64,000 nt of DNA from Prauserella marina. Its GTDB lineage: Bacteria; Actinomycetota; Actinomycetes; Mycobacteriales; Pseudonocardiaceae. The translations under genes and the position numbers were made by a program. Below the pieces are notes generated by a model, which saw nothing but the letters and a program-made list of their open reading frames with translations, had not been told where the DNA came from and did no database searches. Below, one piece after another: positions 17,315-24,430 of the stretch (position 1 is its first letter; every line of letters starts with the position of its first letter). The stretch lies in contig NZ_CP016353.1 in NCBI RefSeq assembly GCF_002240355.1, positions 3,770,501-3,834,500 on the forward strand, read 5' to 3'.

Positions 17315-18384
17315 GTGATTCCTGGCGCGAGCGGGCGTTGGCGGCACTGAGCGCCGAGCGGATCGCGCGGCACCCCACCCCGCTGCGCCGCTACCCGCTC
17401 CCCCTCGACTGGCCGGTCTCGCTCTACGTCAAGGACGAGACCACGCAGCCGACCGGAAGCCTCAAGCATCCCTTCGCCCGCGACCTCATCGCCGACGCCA
17501 TCGAGGCGGGAAAAGTCGGCGCCACGACCCGGCTCATCGAGGCGAGCAGCGGCAACATGGCCGTCGCGTCGGCCTACTTCGCCCTGCTGCTCGGGCTGCC
17601 ATTCACCGCGGTCGTCCCGCACACGACCGGCGCCGCCAAACTGGCGAGGATCGAGAAGTACGGCGGCACTCCGCACCGGGTCGACCCTCCGCTCGCCGTC
17701 TACGAACGCGCCGCGGAACTCGCGAGCGAGACCGGCGGGCACTATCTCGATCATCTCGGCACCATCGCCGACAGCGTCGACGCACGGCTCGCCGATCGCG
17801 ATCACGGCCTCGCCCCCGCGATTCTCGCCGGCCTGCCGGAGGGGACTCCGCCGGAGTGGATCGTCGTCGGCGTCGGCAGCGGCGCCTGTTCCCGGGCGGT
17901 CGGCGGGTATCTGCGGCGGCACGGCTACCCGACCAAGGTGGCCGTGGTCGATCCGGAACACTCGGCCTACTTTCCAGGCTGGGCCACCGGCTGCGCCGAC
18001 TACGCCACCGGAATGCCGACCAGAATCGAGGGAATCGGGCGCCCTCGCATGGAACCGGCTTTCGATCCCGCCGTGGTCGATCTGGTGATCCCGGTTCCCG
18101 ACGCGGCGAGTGTCGCAGCCATGCGCCACCTCGCGGCGACGGCGGGGCTGCGCGCCGGCCCCTCGACGGGGGCCGCGTTCTGGGGTTCCTGCCATCTGCT
18201 GCACAGGATGCGGCAGTACGGGACGCGTGGCTCCGTCGTGATGGTCGCCGCCGACGCCGCCGATGCCTACACCGGCACCTACTACGACGACGCGTGGACG
18301 ATGGCGAAAGGCTGGGACCTGGCAACCCCGGCCGCCGCGCTCAGCCGGTTCCCGCGCACCGGGGCGTGGCCGGACCAAGGCTGA
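17311..18384 (+). CDS. PLP-dependent cysteine synthase-fold enzyme (Cds1 cysteine desulfhydrase-like)
   Basis: A 357-residue fold-type II PLP enzyme. LYVKDETTQPTGSLKHPFARDL contains the PLP lysine (SLKH), and IEASSGNMAVASAYFALLLGLPF is the substrate loop corresponding to the TSGNTG motif of cysteine synthases. VGVGSGACSRAVGGYLR binds the PLP phosphate. The pattern, with HYLDH and a C-terminal GPSTGAAFWG segment, is closest to the actinobacterial Cds1 family, which releases sulfide from cysteine, rather than to CysK or CysM. GTG 17311 overlaps the stop of the HTH gene. Pairing with a dedicated regulator suggests a cysteine- or sulfide-responsive unit, but this is inference. Confidence 0.82.
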   Translation: MSDSWRERALAALSAERIARHPTPLRRYPLPLDWPVSLYVKDETTQPTGSLKHPFARDLIADAIEAGKVGATTRLIEASSGNMAVASAYFALLLGLPFTAVVPHTTGAAKLARIEKYGGTPHRVDPPLAVYERAAELASETGGHYLDHLGTIADSVDARLADRDHGLAPAILAGLPEGTPPEWIVVGVGSGACSRAVGGYLRRHGYPTKVAVVDPEHSAYFPGWATGCADYATGMPTRIEGIGRPRMEPAFDPAVVDLVIPVPDAASVAAMRHLAATAGLRAGPSTGAAFWGSCHLLHRMRQYGTRGSVVMVAADAADAYTGTYYDDAWTMAKGWDLATPAAALSRFPRTGAWPDQG

Positions 18385-18515
18385 TCCGCGTCGCGTCCAC
18401 TGTGGATCGCCGAGCCGCTGTCACCGGGATGACACCGCGTTGCCACCCGCGCGCGCGACGGTGGGCTCACCGTGGGGAAACACTGTGGGGACCCCGGAAC
18501 CGGAAGCGGGTAAGC

Positions 18516-18860
18516 GTGTTTTTCAATAACTTGGCGAAAATCGCGATCGTGGCGTTCGCGGCGGTGTATCTCGGTTCGCTGGGTGCGGGATCGGCGAAGG
18601 CCGAATCCTCGCGCGCCACCCAACCCGCTGCCGCGCCGGTGGTGTGCCAGCCGTGGGAATCGCCCCACGTGACCACCTCGTCGCTGGTGCCGCTCTTTCG
18701 CTACGAGGGCCCGGTGCCGAACGGGCGCATGGTCGAGACCGGCGGTCGCTTCGGTGGCGAATTCTGCGTGTCGATGAGCTGGAGCAGCCCGCAGCAGGGT
18801 CAGTTCTATCAGCGCTCGGACGGCCAGTGGGTCAGGGCGGCCGACGCCCGCCCACTCTGA
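18516..18860 (+). CDS. Small secreted protein of unknown function
   Basis: A 114-residue protein with a Sec signal peptide: NNLAKIAIVAFAAVYLGSLG and a cleavage site near AKA-ES at about residue 29. The mature part of about 85 residues has just two cysteines (VVCQPW and GEFCVSMSW), likely a disulfide, and is rich in Ser, Gly and Trp. I cannot assign a family. GTG 18516 follows GGAAGCGGG. The upstream 130 bp contain one copy of the intergenic TCCACTGTGGA motif (18396-18407). Confidence 0.7.
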   Translation: MFFNNLAKIAIVAFAAVYLGSLGAGSAKAESSRATQPAAAPVVCQPWESPHVTTSSLVPLFRYEGPVPNGRMVETGGRFGGEFCVSMSWSSPQQGQFYQRSDGQWVRAADARPL

Positions 18861-18867
18861 CGGCGTT

Positions 18868-18893
18868 CCCGCTCCGCTCCTTCCGGGAGCGGG
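18868..18893 (+). terminator. Hairpin terminator after the small secreted protein
   Basis: CCCGCTCC (18868-18875) pairs with GGAGCGGG (18886-18893), 8 bp after the stop codon. There is no T tract, as is common in actinomycetes. Confidence 0.5.
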
Positions 18894-18925
18894 GATCTCG
18901 GCGACTTGGGTGCGAGACTCACCTG

Positions 18926-19969
18926 ATGAAGCGGAAAGCGGCAACGTTACTGGGTCTTGCGGCGGCGACGGCGGTCATCGGCGGGCGGATCCCTCGCACG
19001 CGACAACGCCTCGCCGCCGTGGCACCGGACCTGCGAGGCCCCGCGTTGTTGTGGCTACCCTTCGAACTGAGGTCACGCACCCTGCTGCGACTGCTGCGGC
19101 TGGCTCCGGCACCGGCGACGCCGCTGGTTCCCGGGGTGAGCGTGTCCCGGCGAGACACCGGCGACGGCGCGGAAAGCGGCACAGGTATCCACGTCTACGA
19201 ACCGGCCGACCGGACTCGCCCCTCCGGCGCGCTGCTCTGGTTGCACGGCGGGGGCTACGTCATGGGATCTCCGGTCAGCGACCACACGCTGTGCGGCCGG
19301 TTCGCGGCGGAACTGGGAATCCTCGTCGTGAGCGTCGACTACCGCCTCGCTCCCGAACACCCCTTCCCCGAAGGGCTCGACGACGCCGTCACCGTGCTCC
19401 GGTGGTCGCGCCGCCACGCGGGCGAGCTGGGTATCGACCCGGAGCGGGTCGCCGTCGGAGGTGAAAGCGCGGGTGGCGGCCTCGCCGCGGCGCTTGCCCA
19501 GCGAGCACACGACGAGGGCGATCTTTCGCCGTGCTTCCAGTTGCTGGTCTATCCGATGCTCGACGACCGGACCGCGCTCGACGCCGCGCGTGAGCCCACC
19601 TTGGTCTGGTCCCCCTCGGCCAACCGGTTCGGCTGGAGCTCCTACCTCGGCCACCCGCTTTCGGCTGGGGAGACCCGCCCCTACGCGGTTCCCGCGAGGC
19701 GCGCGGATCTCGGCGGTCTCGCACCGGCGTGGATCGGGGTCGGCGATCTCGATCTCTTCCACGACGAAGACGTCGACTACGCCCACCGGCTCGGTGAGGC
19801 CGGGGTGGACTGCCTGCTGGAGGTCGTGCCGGGGATGTACCACGGCGCGTTGTCGCTGGTGCCCGGCGCGCCCTCGGTCACGGCGTTTCGGGCCAGCGCG
19901 ATCCGTGCACTGGGCGCGGCGGTGAACCCGCCACCGCCCGTCAGCCAATCAGCAATTTGCAAGACATGA
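18926..19969 (+). CDS. Alpha/beta hydrolase, hormone-sensitive-lipase family esterase
   Basis: A 347-residue esterase/lipase. HGGGYVMGSPVSDH gives the HGG oxyanion-hole motif, VAVGGESAGGGLAAAL the nucleophile elbow (GESAG), and the acid and histidine are in GDLDLFHDEDV and GMYHGALSL. VSVDYRLAPEHPFPEGLDD is the usual family block. The first 25 residues have a hydrophobic run (ATLLGLAAATAVIGG) that could anchor the protein in the membrane. ATG 18926 lacks a strong ribosome site, but longer frames upstream overlap the previous gene. The substrate is unknown; short-chain acyl esters are usual for the family. Confidence 0.9.
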   Translation: MKRKAATLLGLAAATAVIGGRIPRTRQRLAAVAPDLRGPALLWLPFELRSRTLLRLLRLAPAPATPLVPGVSVSRRDTGDGAESGTGIHVYEPADRTRPSGALLWLHGGGYVMGSPVSDHTLCGRFAAELGILVVSVDYRLAPEHPFPEGLDDAVTVLRWSRRHAGELGIDPERVAVGGESAGGGLAAALAQRAHDEGDLSPCFQLLVYPMLDDRTALDAAREPTLVWSPSANRFGWSSYLGHPLSAGETRPYAVPARRADLGGLAPAWIGVGDLDLFHDEDVDYAHRLGEAGVDCLLEVVPGMYHGALSLVPGAPSVTAFRASAIRALGAAVNPPPPVSQSAICKT

Positions 19970-20116
19970 ACCCGATTCCAATGCGAACATGGCCTGGACG
20001 TCGGGGTTCTCGTGGTCACACAATCAGGTGGTAGTTTGCAATTTGCGGTGTGAACCGCGCCTGGCAACCGTTAGACAAGCTGGGTGCCGATCAGTTCCGC
20101 GTCAACCAGGGAGGCC

Positions 20117-20485
20117 ATGTTGTCCGGTGTCGCCGAAGCCGGGGATCAGGCCATCCGCCGCGGTACGGCCGGCGACGCGGAGAACACCCCCGCGCTACGC
20201 GAGCTCTACGATCAGCTCGCGGGCACGATGTGCGCCGTCATGGGCTCCACGGACGTCGTCGAAGAGCTGGGCAGGCTCCGCAGCGCGCTCACGGCCGCCG
20301 CGCCGGCATTGCGCGCCGTCTCCCCCGACGTGCTCGACACGATCCAGGAGGGGCTCGCCCAGCCCGACCCCAGAGTGCTGATGAGCGCGCTGATCGCCGC
20401 ACGGCGCCTGCTGTGCCGGGTACTGACCCCGCAGCGCTGGGGAAACCGGCTCACCGCCGCGGAGCAGATCCTGTGGGCACGGTGA
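20117..20485 (+). CDS. Hypothetical helical protein
   Basis: A 122-residue, probably all-helical cytoplasmic protein that I do not recognise. The first 30 residues look disordered. The remainder has amphipathic repeats such as ALRELYDQLAGTM and VEELGRLRSALTAAAPALR, and ends in RLTAAEQILWAR. AGGGAGG lies only 2 bases before ATG 20117, so TTG 20120 (5-base spacer) may be the true start. It stands alone between the esterase and the carboxypeptidase gene. Confidence 0.55.
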   Translation: MLSGVAEAGDQAIRRGTAGDAENTPALRELYDQLAGTMCAVMGSTDVVEELGRLRSALTAAAPALRAVSPDVLDTIQEGLAQPDPRVLMSALIAARRLLCRVLTPQRWGNRLTAAEQILWAR

Positions 20486-20562
20486 GGCGTTCCGGTTCCG
20501 CGCGCAACGCCGGACGTTGTGGGCCGGGCACGTGGAATTCGGCCGGATTCGGCGCTGGGGAC

Positions 20563-20593
20563 TTTTCACCGAACTAGTTAGCCGCTATAACTA
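20563..20593 (+). promoter_or_regulatory. Candidate promoter of the M14 peptidase gene
   Basis: TTTTCA (20563-20568) and TATAAC (20586-20591) are 17 bases apart. The -10 is inside an inverted repeat TAGTTA-N7-TAACTA (20575-20593). The AT-rich block is conspicuous in this GC-rich DNA. Confidence 0.5.
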
Positions 20594-20630
20594 ACGATCA
20601 CGGTGGCGCCACCTCGACACCACAGCCAGA

Positions 20631-20652
20631 AACCCGTGCCACGGCACGGGTT
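20631..20652 (+). promoter_or_regulatory. Strong hairpin in the M14 peptidase leader
   Basis: AACCCGTGCC (20631-20640) and GGCACGGGTT (20643-20652) are perfectly complementary with AC between them. The hairpin lies between the candidate promoter and the ribosome site (GAGGAG at 20666-20671) of the peptidase gene. It could stabilise the transcript or act as an attenuator. Confidence 0.55.
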
Positions 20653-20676
20653 CTTCGCAGAGTCCGAGGAGTTGCC

Positions 20677-21969
20677 GTGCCCGCACCACGACGTTCGTGG
20701 CTGGCCGTCGTCACCGGGGCGAGCGTGCTCGCACTGGTGGCCGCGACCACCCCGGCCGTGGCTCAGCCCGCCCCGCAAGCGGCCCCCGCCACGGAGCAAT
20801 GCAGTGACGAGCCACGGGACCTGCCCGTTCACGAGTTCACCGACCACCGCGAACTCGGCGTCGAACTCGCCCGCATCGAGCGGGTCAGCGACGGCGCCGT
20901 CGACGTGACCGAGGTAGGCAGAAGCAACAGGGGTAAGGAAGTCTGGTCGGCCCGCGTCGGGACCGGCCCCAAGGCCGTGCTGATCACCAGCGAGATCCAC
21001 GGCAACGAGAAGACCGGCACCGACGCGATCCTCCAGCTGCTCGACTGGGTCGGAACCAGTGACACCGCGAAGGCGAAGCGGTGGCGCTCCGAGCTGACGA
21101 TCGTGGCCGTCCCGAAGATGAACCCCGACGGCGCCGAACTCGACCGGCGTGGCAACGACATGACGTGGGACGAGGTGACCGCCAGGTTCCCGCAGCTACG
21201 CGGAAGCGAACCGGCGTGGAACTACTACACCGAACCCCGGCAGGGCGACGATTACTCGCAACTACCCGGATTCGACGTCAACAGGGACTACAACCCCGAT
21301 CTGTCCTATGAGCCCAAGGCCGAGGACTTCCCCGGTTCCTCCGCGGACACCGGCTGGTACATCACGCCGGAATCGCGCACGGTCCGCGACGTGTACAAGG
21401 GACTGGTCGCCGAGTTCGGCAAGGTCGACACCTACGTCGACCTGCACCACCAGGGCGCCTGCTATGTGATGCCGGACGACCCGAGCCGGTTCGTGACCAT
21501 GTCCATCTCCGGCAAGTTCGTCGACGACCCGGCCACGATGCCGGGATACGAGCAGTACGCCGAGGACTACGACCTCGACTACTCCAAGCGGCTCAACGTC
21601 GCGATCTACAACGCGTTGCAGGGAAGGGCCAACGGCAACCCGCTGTTCGGCAACATCACCCTGTATCCCCAGGACACCAACCTGCCGGGAACCGGCCTCG
21701 GTTCCTTCGCGCTCAACGGCAGCGGCGCGGTGCTGTTCGAGGTACGCGGCCAGACCCAGACGCTGGGCCAGAAGTACCGCGCCCAGCTGACCAGGACCGT
21801 CTACATCGGATTGGAAGGGATGCTGTCCTCGCTCGCCAGCGGTCAGGTGGATCACCTCGATCCCGCCGTCTACGACACCATCCCACCACGGGGTCCCAGC
21901 ATCGGCAGCAGCGGCACGGACACCCGCACCGCGGCAGCCGAGGCGAATCCGGAAGTGCTGGAAAACTAA
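20677..21969 (+). CDS. Secreted M14 family zinc carboxypeptidase
   Basis: A 430-residue exported metallopeptidase. Residues 1-30 form a signal peptide (VVTGASVLALVAATTPAVAQ). The M14 zinc ligands are His108 and Glu111 in SEIHGNEKTG and the histidine in YVDLHHQG; NPDGAE and DVNRDYNPD are the substrate-binding Asn-Arg region; the catalytic glutamate is in VLFEVRGQTQTLGQ. GTG 20677 follows GAGGAG with a 5-base spacer. It should trim residues from peptides or from peptidoglycan-derived peptides outside the cell. It ends at a strong bidirectional terminator. Confidence 0.92.
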   Translation: MPAPRRSWLAVVTGASVLALVAATTPAVAQPAPQAAPATEQCSDEPRDLPVHEFTDHRELGVELARIERVSDGAVDVTEVGRSNRGKEVWSARVGTGPKAVLITSEIHGNEKTGTDAILQLLDWVGTSDTAKAKRWRSELTIVAVPKMNPDGAELDRRGNDMTWDEVTARFPQLRGSEPAWNYYTEPRQGDDYSQLPGFDVNRDYNPDLSYEPKAEDFPGSSADTGWYITPESRTVRDVYKGLVAEFGKVDTYVDLHHQGACYVMPDDPSRFVTMSISGKFVDDPATMPGYEQYAEDYDLDYSKRLNVAIYNALQGRANGNPLFGNITLYPQDTNLPGTGLGSFALNGSGAVLFEVRGQTQTLGQKYRAQLTRTVYIGLEGMLSSLASGQVDHLDPAVYDTIPPRGPSIGSSGTDTRTAAAEANPEVLEN

Positions 21970-21984
21970 CCGCACCGACAGCGA

Positions 21985-22020
21985 AGGCGGGGGTGGCCAC
22001 CGATGTGGCCACCCCCGCCT
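21985..22020. terminator. Bidirectional terminator between convergent genes
   Basis: A perfect 16-bp stem: AGGCGGGGGTGGCCAC (21985-22000), loop CGAT, and its complement (22005-22020). It lies between the M14 peptidase stop (21969) and the Rrf2 stop (22027) and can serve both strands. Confidence 0.85.
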
Positions 22021-22026
22021 CGCCTG

Positions 22027-22503
22027 TCATTCCCCGCCGCCGCGCGACAGCAACCGGCGGGTTCGCTGGGGAATCTCCGGTGGAAGCGTGCCGACGAGTT
22101 CCGCGACGGTGACCGCCGCCAGACTCGCCCGCCATGCCTCGTGCGCCGCGCGCATCGTCGTGGCCAGCACGCAGGGTTCCAGGCAGTCGGCCGCGGGTAC
22201 CGCTCCGCGTCCCTGCTGCCGGATCTCCCTGCACTGATAGGGATCGCCGCGCCCGTCGATGGCCTCGACGATGTCGAGGACGGTGATCCGCGTGGCGGGC
22301 AGCGCGAGCCGGAAACCGCCCCGGGGTCCCGTCGTTCCCGAGAGCACCCCTGCCTTGACCAGGTGAGCGAGCTGCTTGGCCAGATAGGGCACCGGAAGAC
22401 CGAAGTGTTCGGCGAGCTGGCTCGTGCTGACGGGCTCGCCGCCGAGTTGCGCGAGCGCGGTGGTGCAGTGCAGGGCCCATTCGGTGCTCTCGGGCAGCTT
22501 CAT
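22027..22503 (-). CDS. Rrf2 family transcriptional regulator
   Basis: A 158-residue winged-helix regulator. MKLPESTEWALHCTTALAQL and the HTH (TSQLAEHFGLPVPYLAKQLAHLVKAGVL, then GPRGGFRLAL wing) follow the family pattern exactly. Three cysteines occur after the dimerisation helix (YQCREI..., ADCLEPCVL), with 15 and 3 residues between them. That differs from the Fe-S spacing of NsrR or IscR, so a thiol or other signal sensor is as likely as a cluster. It is divergent from the NAD(P)-binding protein, which it probably controls through the sites at 22515-22551. Confidence 0.92.
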   Translation of the reverse strand: MKLPESTEWALHCTTALAQLGGEPVSTSQLAEHFGLPVPYLAKQLAHLVKAGVLSGTTGPRGGFRLALPATRITVLDIVEAIDGRGDPYQCREIRQQGRGAVPAADCLEPCVLATTMRAAHEAWRASLAAVTVAELVGTLPPEIPQRTRRLLSRGGGE

Positions 22504-22514
22504 ACCCTCAGCAT

Positions 22515-22551
22515 ATAGCTGCTATTGTGGATCCGTTAAGTCGGCAATAGC
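22515..22551. promoter_or_regulatory. Rrf2-type operator half-sites
   Basis: ATAGC-T-GCTAT (22515-22525) is a perfect short palindrome. GCTATTG (22521-22527) is repeated inverted as CAATAGC (22545-22551). The sites lie between the start codons of the divergent Rrf2 and NmrA-like genes, where a repressor could block both. Confidence 0.55.
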
Positions 22552-22571
22552 GCGGGAGCAGAGGAGCTGTC

Positions 22572-23330
22572 ATGCGAGTCGCGGTCATCGGAGCCACCGG
22601 ACGGATCGGAGCGCTCACCACCGAAGCCCTCGTCGCGGCGGGACACGACGTCGTGCCGGTCAGCAGAAGTCATGGCATCGACGTGCGTGAGGGAACAGGC
22701 CTCCGCTCCGCGCTCGACGGCGCGGAGGCGGTGATCGACACGACCAACAGCACCGCGACCGACGAGGCCGAAACCGTCGGGTTCTTCACCACGACGACAC
22801 GGAACCTGCTTGCCGCGGAACGCGAAGCCGGGGTAAGGCACCACGTGGTGCTGTCGATCGCCGGTGTCGGCAACGTCGGCGGGAACGCGCACTACGCGGG
22901 CAAACGCGCTCAGGAGGCCGAGGTCGCCTCGGGCGGCGTTCCCTGCACGATCGTTCCCGCGACCCAGTTCCACGACTTCGCGGCGATGGTCGCGTCGTGG
23001 ACCGAGGCCGATGGCGTCGCGCGGATCGCGCCATTGCTGGTGCAGCCGATCGCTCCAGTCGACGTCGCCGCAATTCTGGCCAGGGTCGCCACCGGCGCGC
23101 CCCAGGGACGGCATGCCGACGTCGCGGGTCCCGGTACACAGGACCTGGTGGACATGGCACGGCGCACCTACGCGGCGCGCGGCCGGTCCATCACACTGGT
23201 GCCGACCTGGCACACCGGAATCTTCGACGTCACGATGGCCGGGGACGTACTTCTTCCCGCGCCCGGCGCGGAGATCGCGCCGACCTCATTCGACACCTGG
23301 CTGGACGACGAGAAGCGCGCCCGGCGGTGA
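22572..23330 (+). CDS. NmrA-like NAD(P)-binding protein (atypical SDR)
   Basis: A 252-residue Rossmann protein of the NmrA/NAD(P)H-binding group. MRVAVIGATGRIGALTTEAL is the dinucleotide-binding loop (GATGRIG). The YxxxK pair of true SDRs is replaced by YAGKRAQEAEV, and VLSIAGVGNVGG and VPATQFHDF are typical of this subfamily. ATG 22572 follows GAGGAG. These proteins are often redox-sensor-like reductases or quinone reductases. Divergence from an Rrf2 regulator implies induction by a stress signal, but the substrate is unknown. Confidence 0.87.
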   Translation: MRVAVIGATGRIGALTTEALVAAGHDVVPVSRSHGIDVREGTGLRSALDGAEAVIDTTNSTATDEAETVGFFTTTTRNLLAAEREAGVRHHVVLSIAGVGNVGGNAHYAGKRAQEAEVASGGVPCTIVPATQFHDFAAMVASWTEADGVARIAPLLVQPIAPVDVAAILARVATGAPQGRHADVAGPGTQDLVDMARRTYAARGRSITLVPTWHTGIFDVTMAGDVLLPAPGAEIAPTSFDTWLDDEKRARR

Positions 23331-23351
23331 CGGTATGTCCACAACGGACTC

Positions 23352-23969
23352 TCAGCGGCCGATCTTGAGCTCGCGAAATTCCGGCAGCGCGGCGAGCCTG
23401 AGCGTCGCGTGCCACAGGTCGAGCGCACCGGTCCCGTCCGGTACTGCCGTGATGACGGGACCGAAGGCGGTGTGCCGAGCCCCTTCCGGCGTCGTGATCG
23501 ACAGGATGGGCGTGCCCACCTCGGCTTGAATCCGGCTGACGCCCTCCTCGTGGGAGGCCCGCAGTTCGGCGTCGTATCCGGTGGAGAAACCGGACTCCAC
23601 AAGGCTTTCCGGGAGGTCGCAGCGGCGAAGGGCGTCGGCGATGTCGCCGAACCATTCCCGGTCGGTCCCGTCGGGATCGGTCCACAACGCGGTGTGGAAC
23701 TCGCCGAGCGCGGCGTGGCCGTGCCCGGTCTGCACGGCGGCGGCGATGCGGGCCGGAATCCACAGGAACCCGTCCTCGTCGCCCTCGGGGTCGACGTCCT
23801 TGCCCTCGTTGAGAATCGACAGGCTCATCACCCGCCAGCGAATGTCGAGCGGGATCTCGTCCGCGACCGTCACGAGCCATCGTGCCGTGACGCGGGTGAG
23901 CGGGCAGGCCGGGTCGAGCCAGAAGTCGGCGGCCCACCGGGGTGAGTCTCCGGCGGTGCTGGTCGTCAT
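23352..23969 (-). CDS. DsbA-fold, Rv2466c-like mycothiol-dependent oxidoreductase homolog
   Basis: A 205-residue thioredoxin-fold protein of the DsbA/HCCA group, similar to Mycobacterium Rv2466c, a mycothiol-dependent reductase. The active-site region ADFWLDPACPLTRVTARWL has one cysteine in a C-P-L-T motif instead of CPWC. It should therefore use a monothiol, mycothiol-coupled mechanism or act as a chaperone-like protein. The length and the C-terminal GTPILSI and FGPVITAVP blocks fit the family. I prefer ATG 23969; ATG 23978 is possible. It lies 40 bp downstream of ectC on the same strand and may be read through from that operon. Confidence 0.82.
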   Translation of the reverse strand: MTTSTAGDSPRWAADFWLDPACPLTRVTARWLVTVADEIPLDIRWRVMSLSILNEGKDVDPEGDEDGFLWIPARIAAAVQTGHGHAALGEFHTALWTDPDGTDREWFGDIADALRRCDLPESLVESGFSTGYDAELRASHEEGVSRIQAEVGTPILSITTPEGARHTAFGPVITAVPDGTGALDLWHATLRLAALPEFRELKIGR

Positions 23970-24008
23970 GGTTTCCATCCTGCCACCACGAGACAGCGCC
24001 GGGCCTGG

Positions 24009-24392
24009 TCATCCGGCGGCGGGGTAGGCGCCGTTCTCGTCGTGTGACTCCGCGCCGACGAGTGCCGGGGTGAACACGCAGATGATGCGCAGGTCGGTGA
24101 CCGCTCGCAGCAGGTGCCGGTCGTGGCCGTCAAGGACGTACATCGTTCCCGGTGAGACATCGTGGGACCGGCCGCTGCCGAGATCGACCACCACACCCTG
24201 GCCCTCGACGCAGAATACCGATTCGCTGTGATGCGCGTACTGGATCAGCAGTTCGGTACCCGCGTAGATGGTCGAGTCGTGGAACGAGTAACCGAGCCCT
24301 GCCCCCGCGAGCAGCAGCCGGATGCTGCGCCAGCCGGGCCCGTGCACGTCACCGGCCGTTCCGATCGTGTCCGCGAGACTCGTGACATACAT
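24009..24392 (-). CDS. ectC: Ectoine synthase (EctC) homolog
   Basis: A 127-residue cupin matching ectoine synthase along its whole length. EctC closes the ring of N-gamma-acetyl-2,4-diaminobutyrate by removing water. DVHGPGWRSIRLLLAGAGLGYSFHDSTIYAG is the family N-terminus. The iron ligands known from Paenibacillus EctC (Glu57, Tyr85, His93) are present at the same numbers: HSESVF, GTMY and HDRH. No ectA gene is near, and the cluster encodes a formyltransferase, so the natural substrate may be an N-formyl, methyl-branched diaminobutyrate. It is the last gene of the glmS-glmE-asd-ask-ectC unit, 38 bp after ask. ATG 24392 follows AAAGGA. Confidence 0.93.
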   Translation of the reverse strand: MYVTSLADTIGTAGDVHGPGWRSIRLLLAGAGLGYSFHDSTIYAGTELLIQYAHHSESVFCVEGQGVVVDLGSGRSHDVSPGTMYVLDGHDRHLLRAVTDLRIICVFTPALVGAESHDENGAYPAAG

Positions 24393-24430
24393 GACGCGTC
24401 ATCCTTTCGTTGCTCCGGTTACCGCCAGGG

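Noticed and set aside
19952-20046. GCAATTTGC repeated at 19952-19960 and 20038-20046 as an operator pair
   Set aside because: Just two copies, one inside the esterase coding end, with no symmetry; too weak to report as a site.
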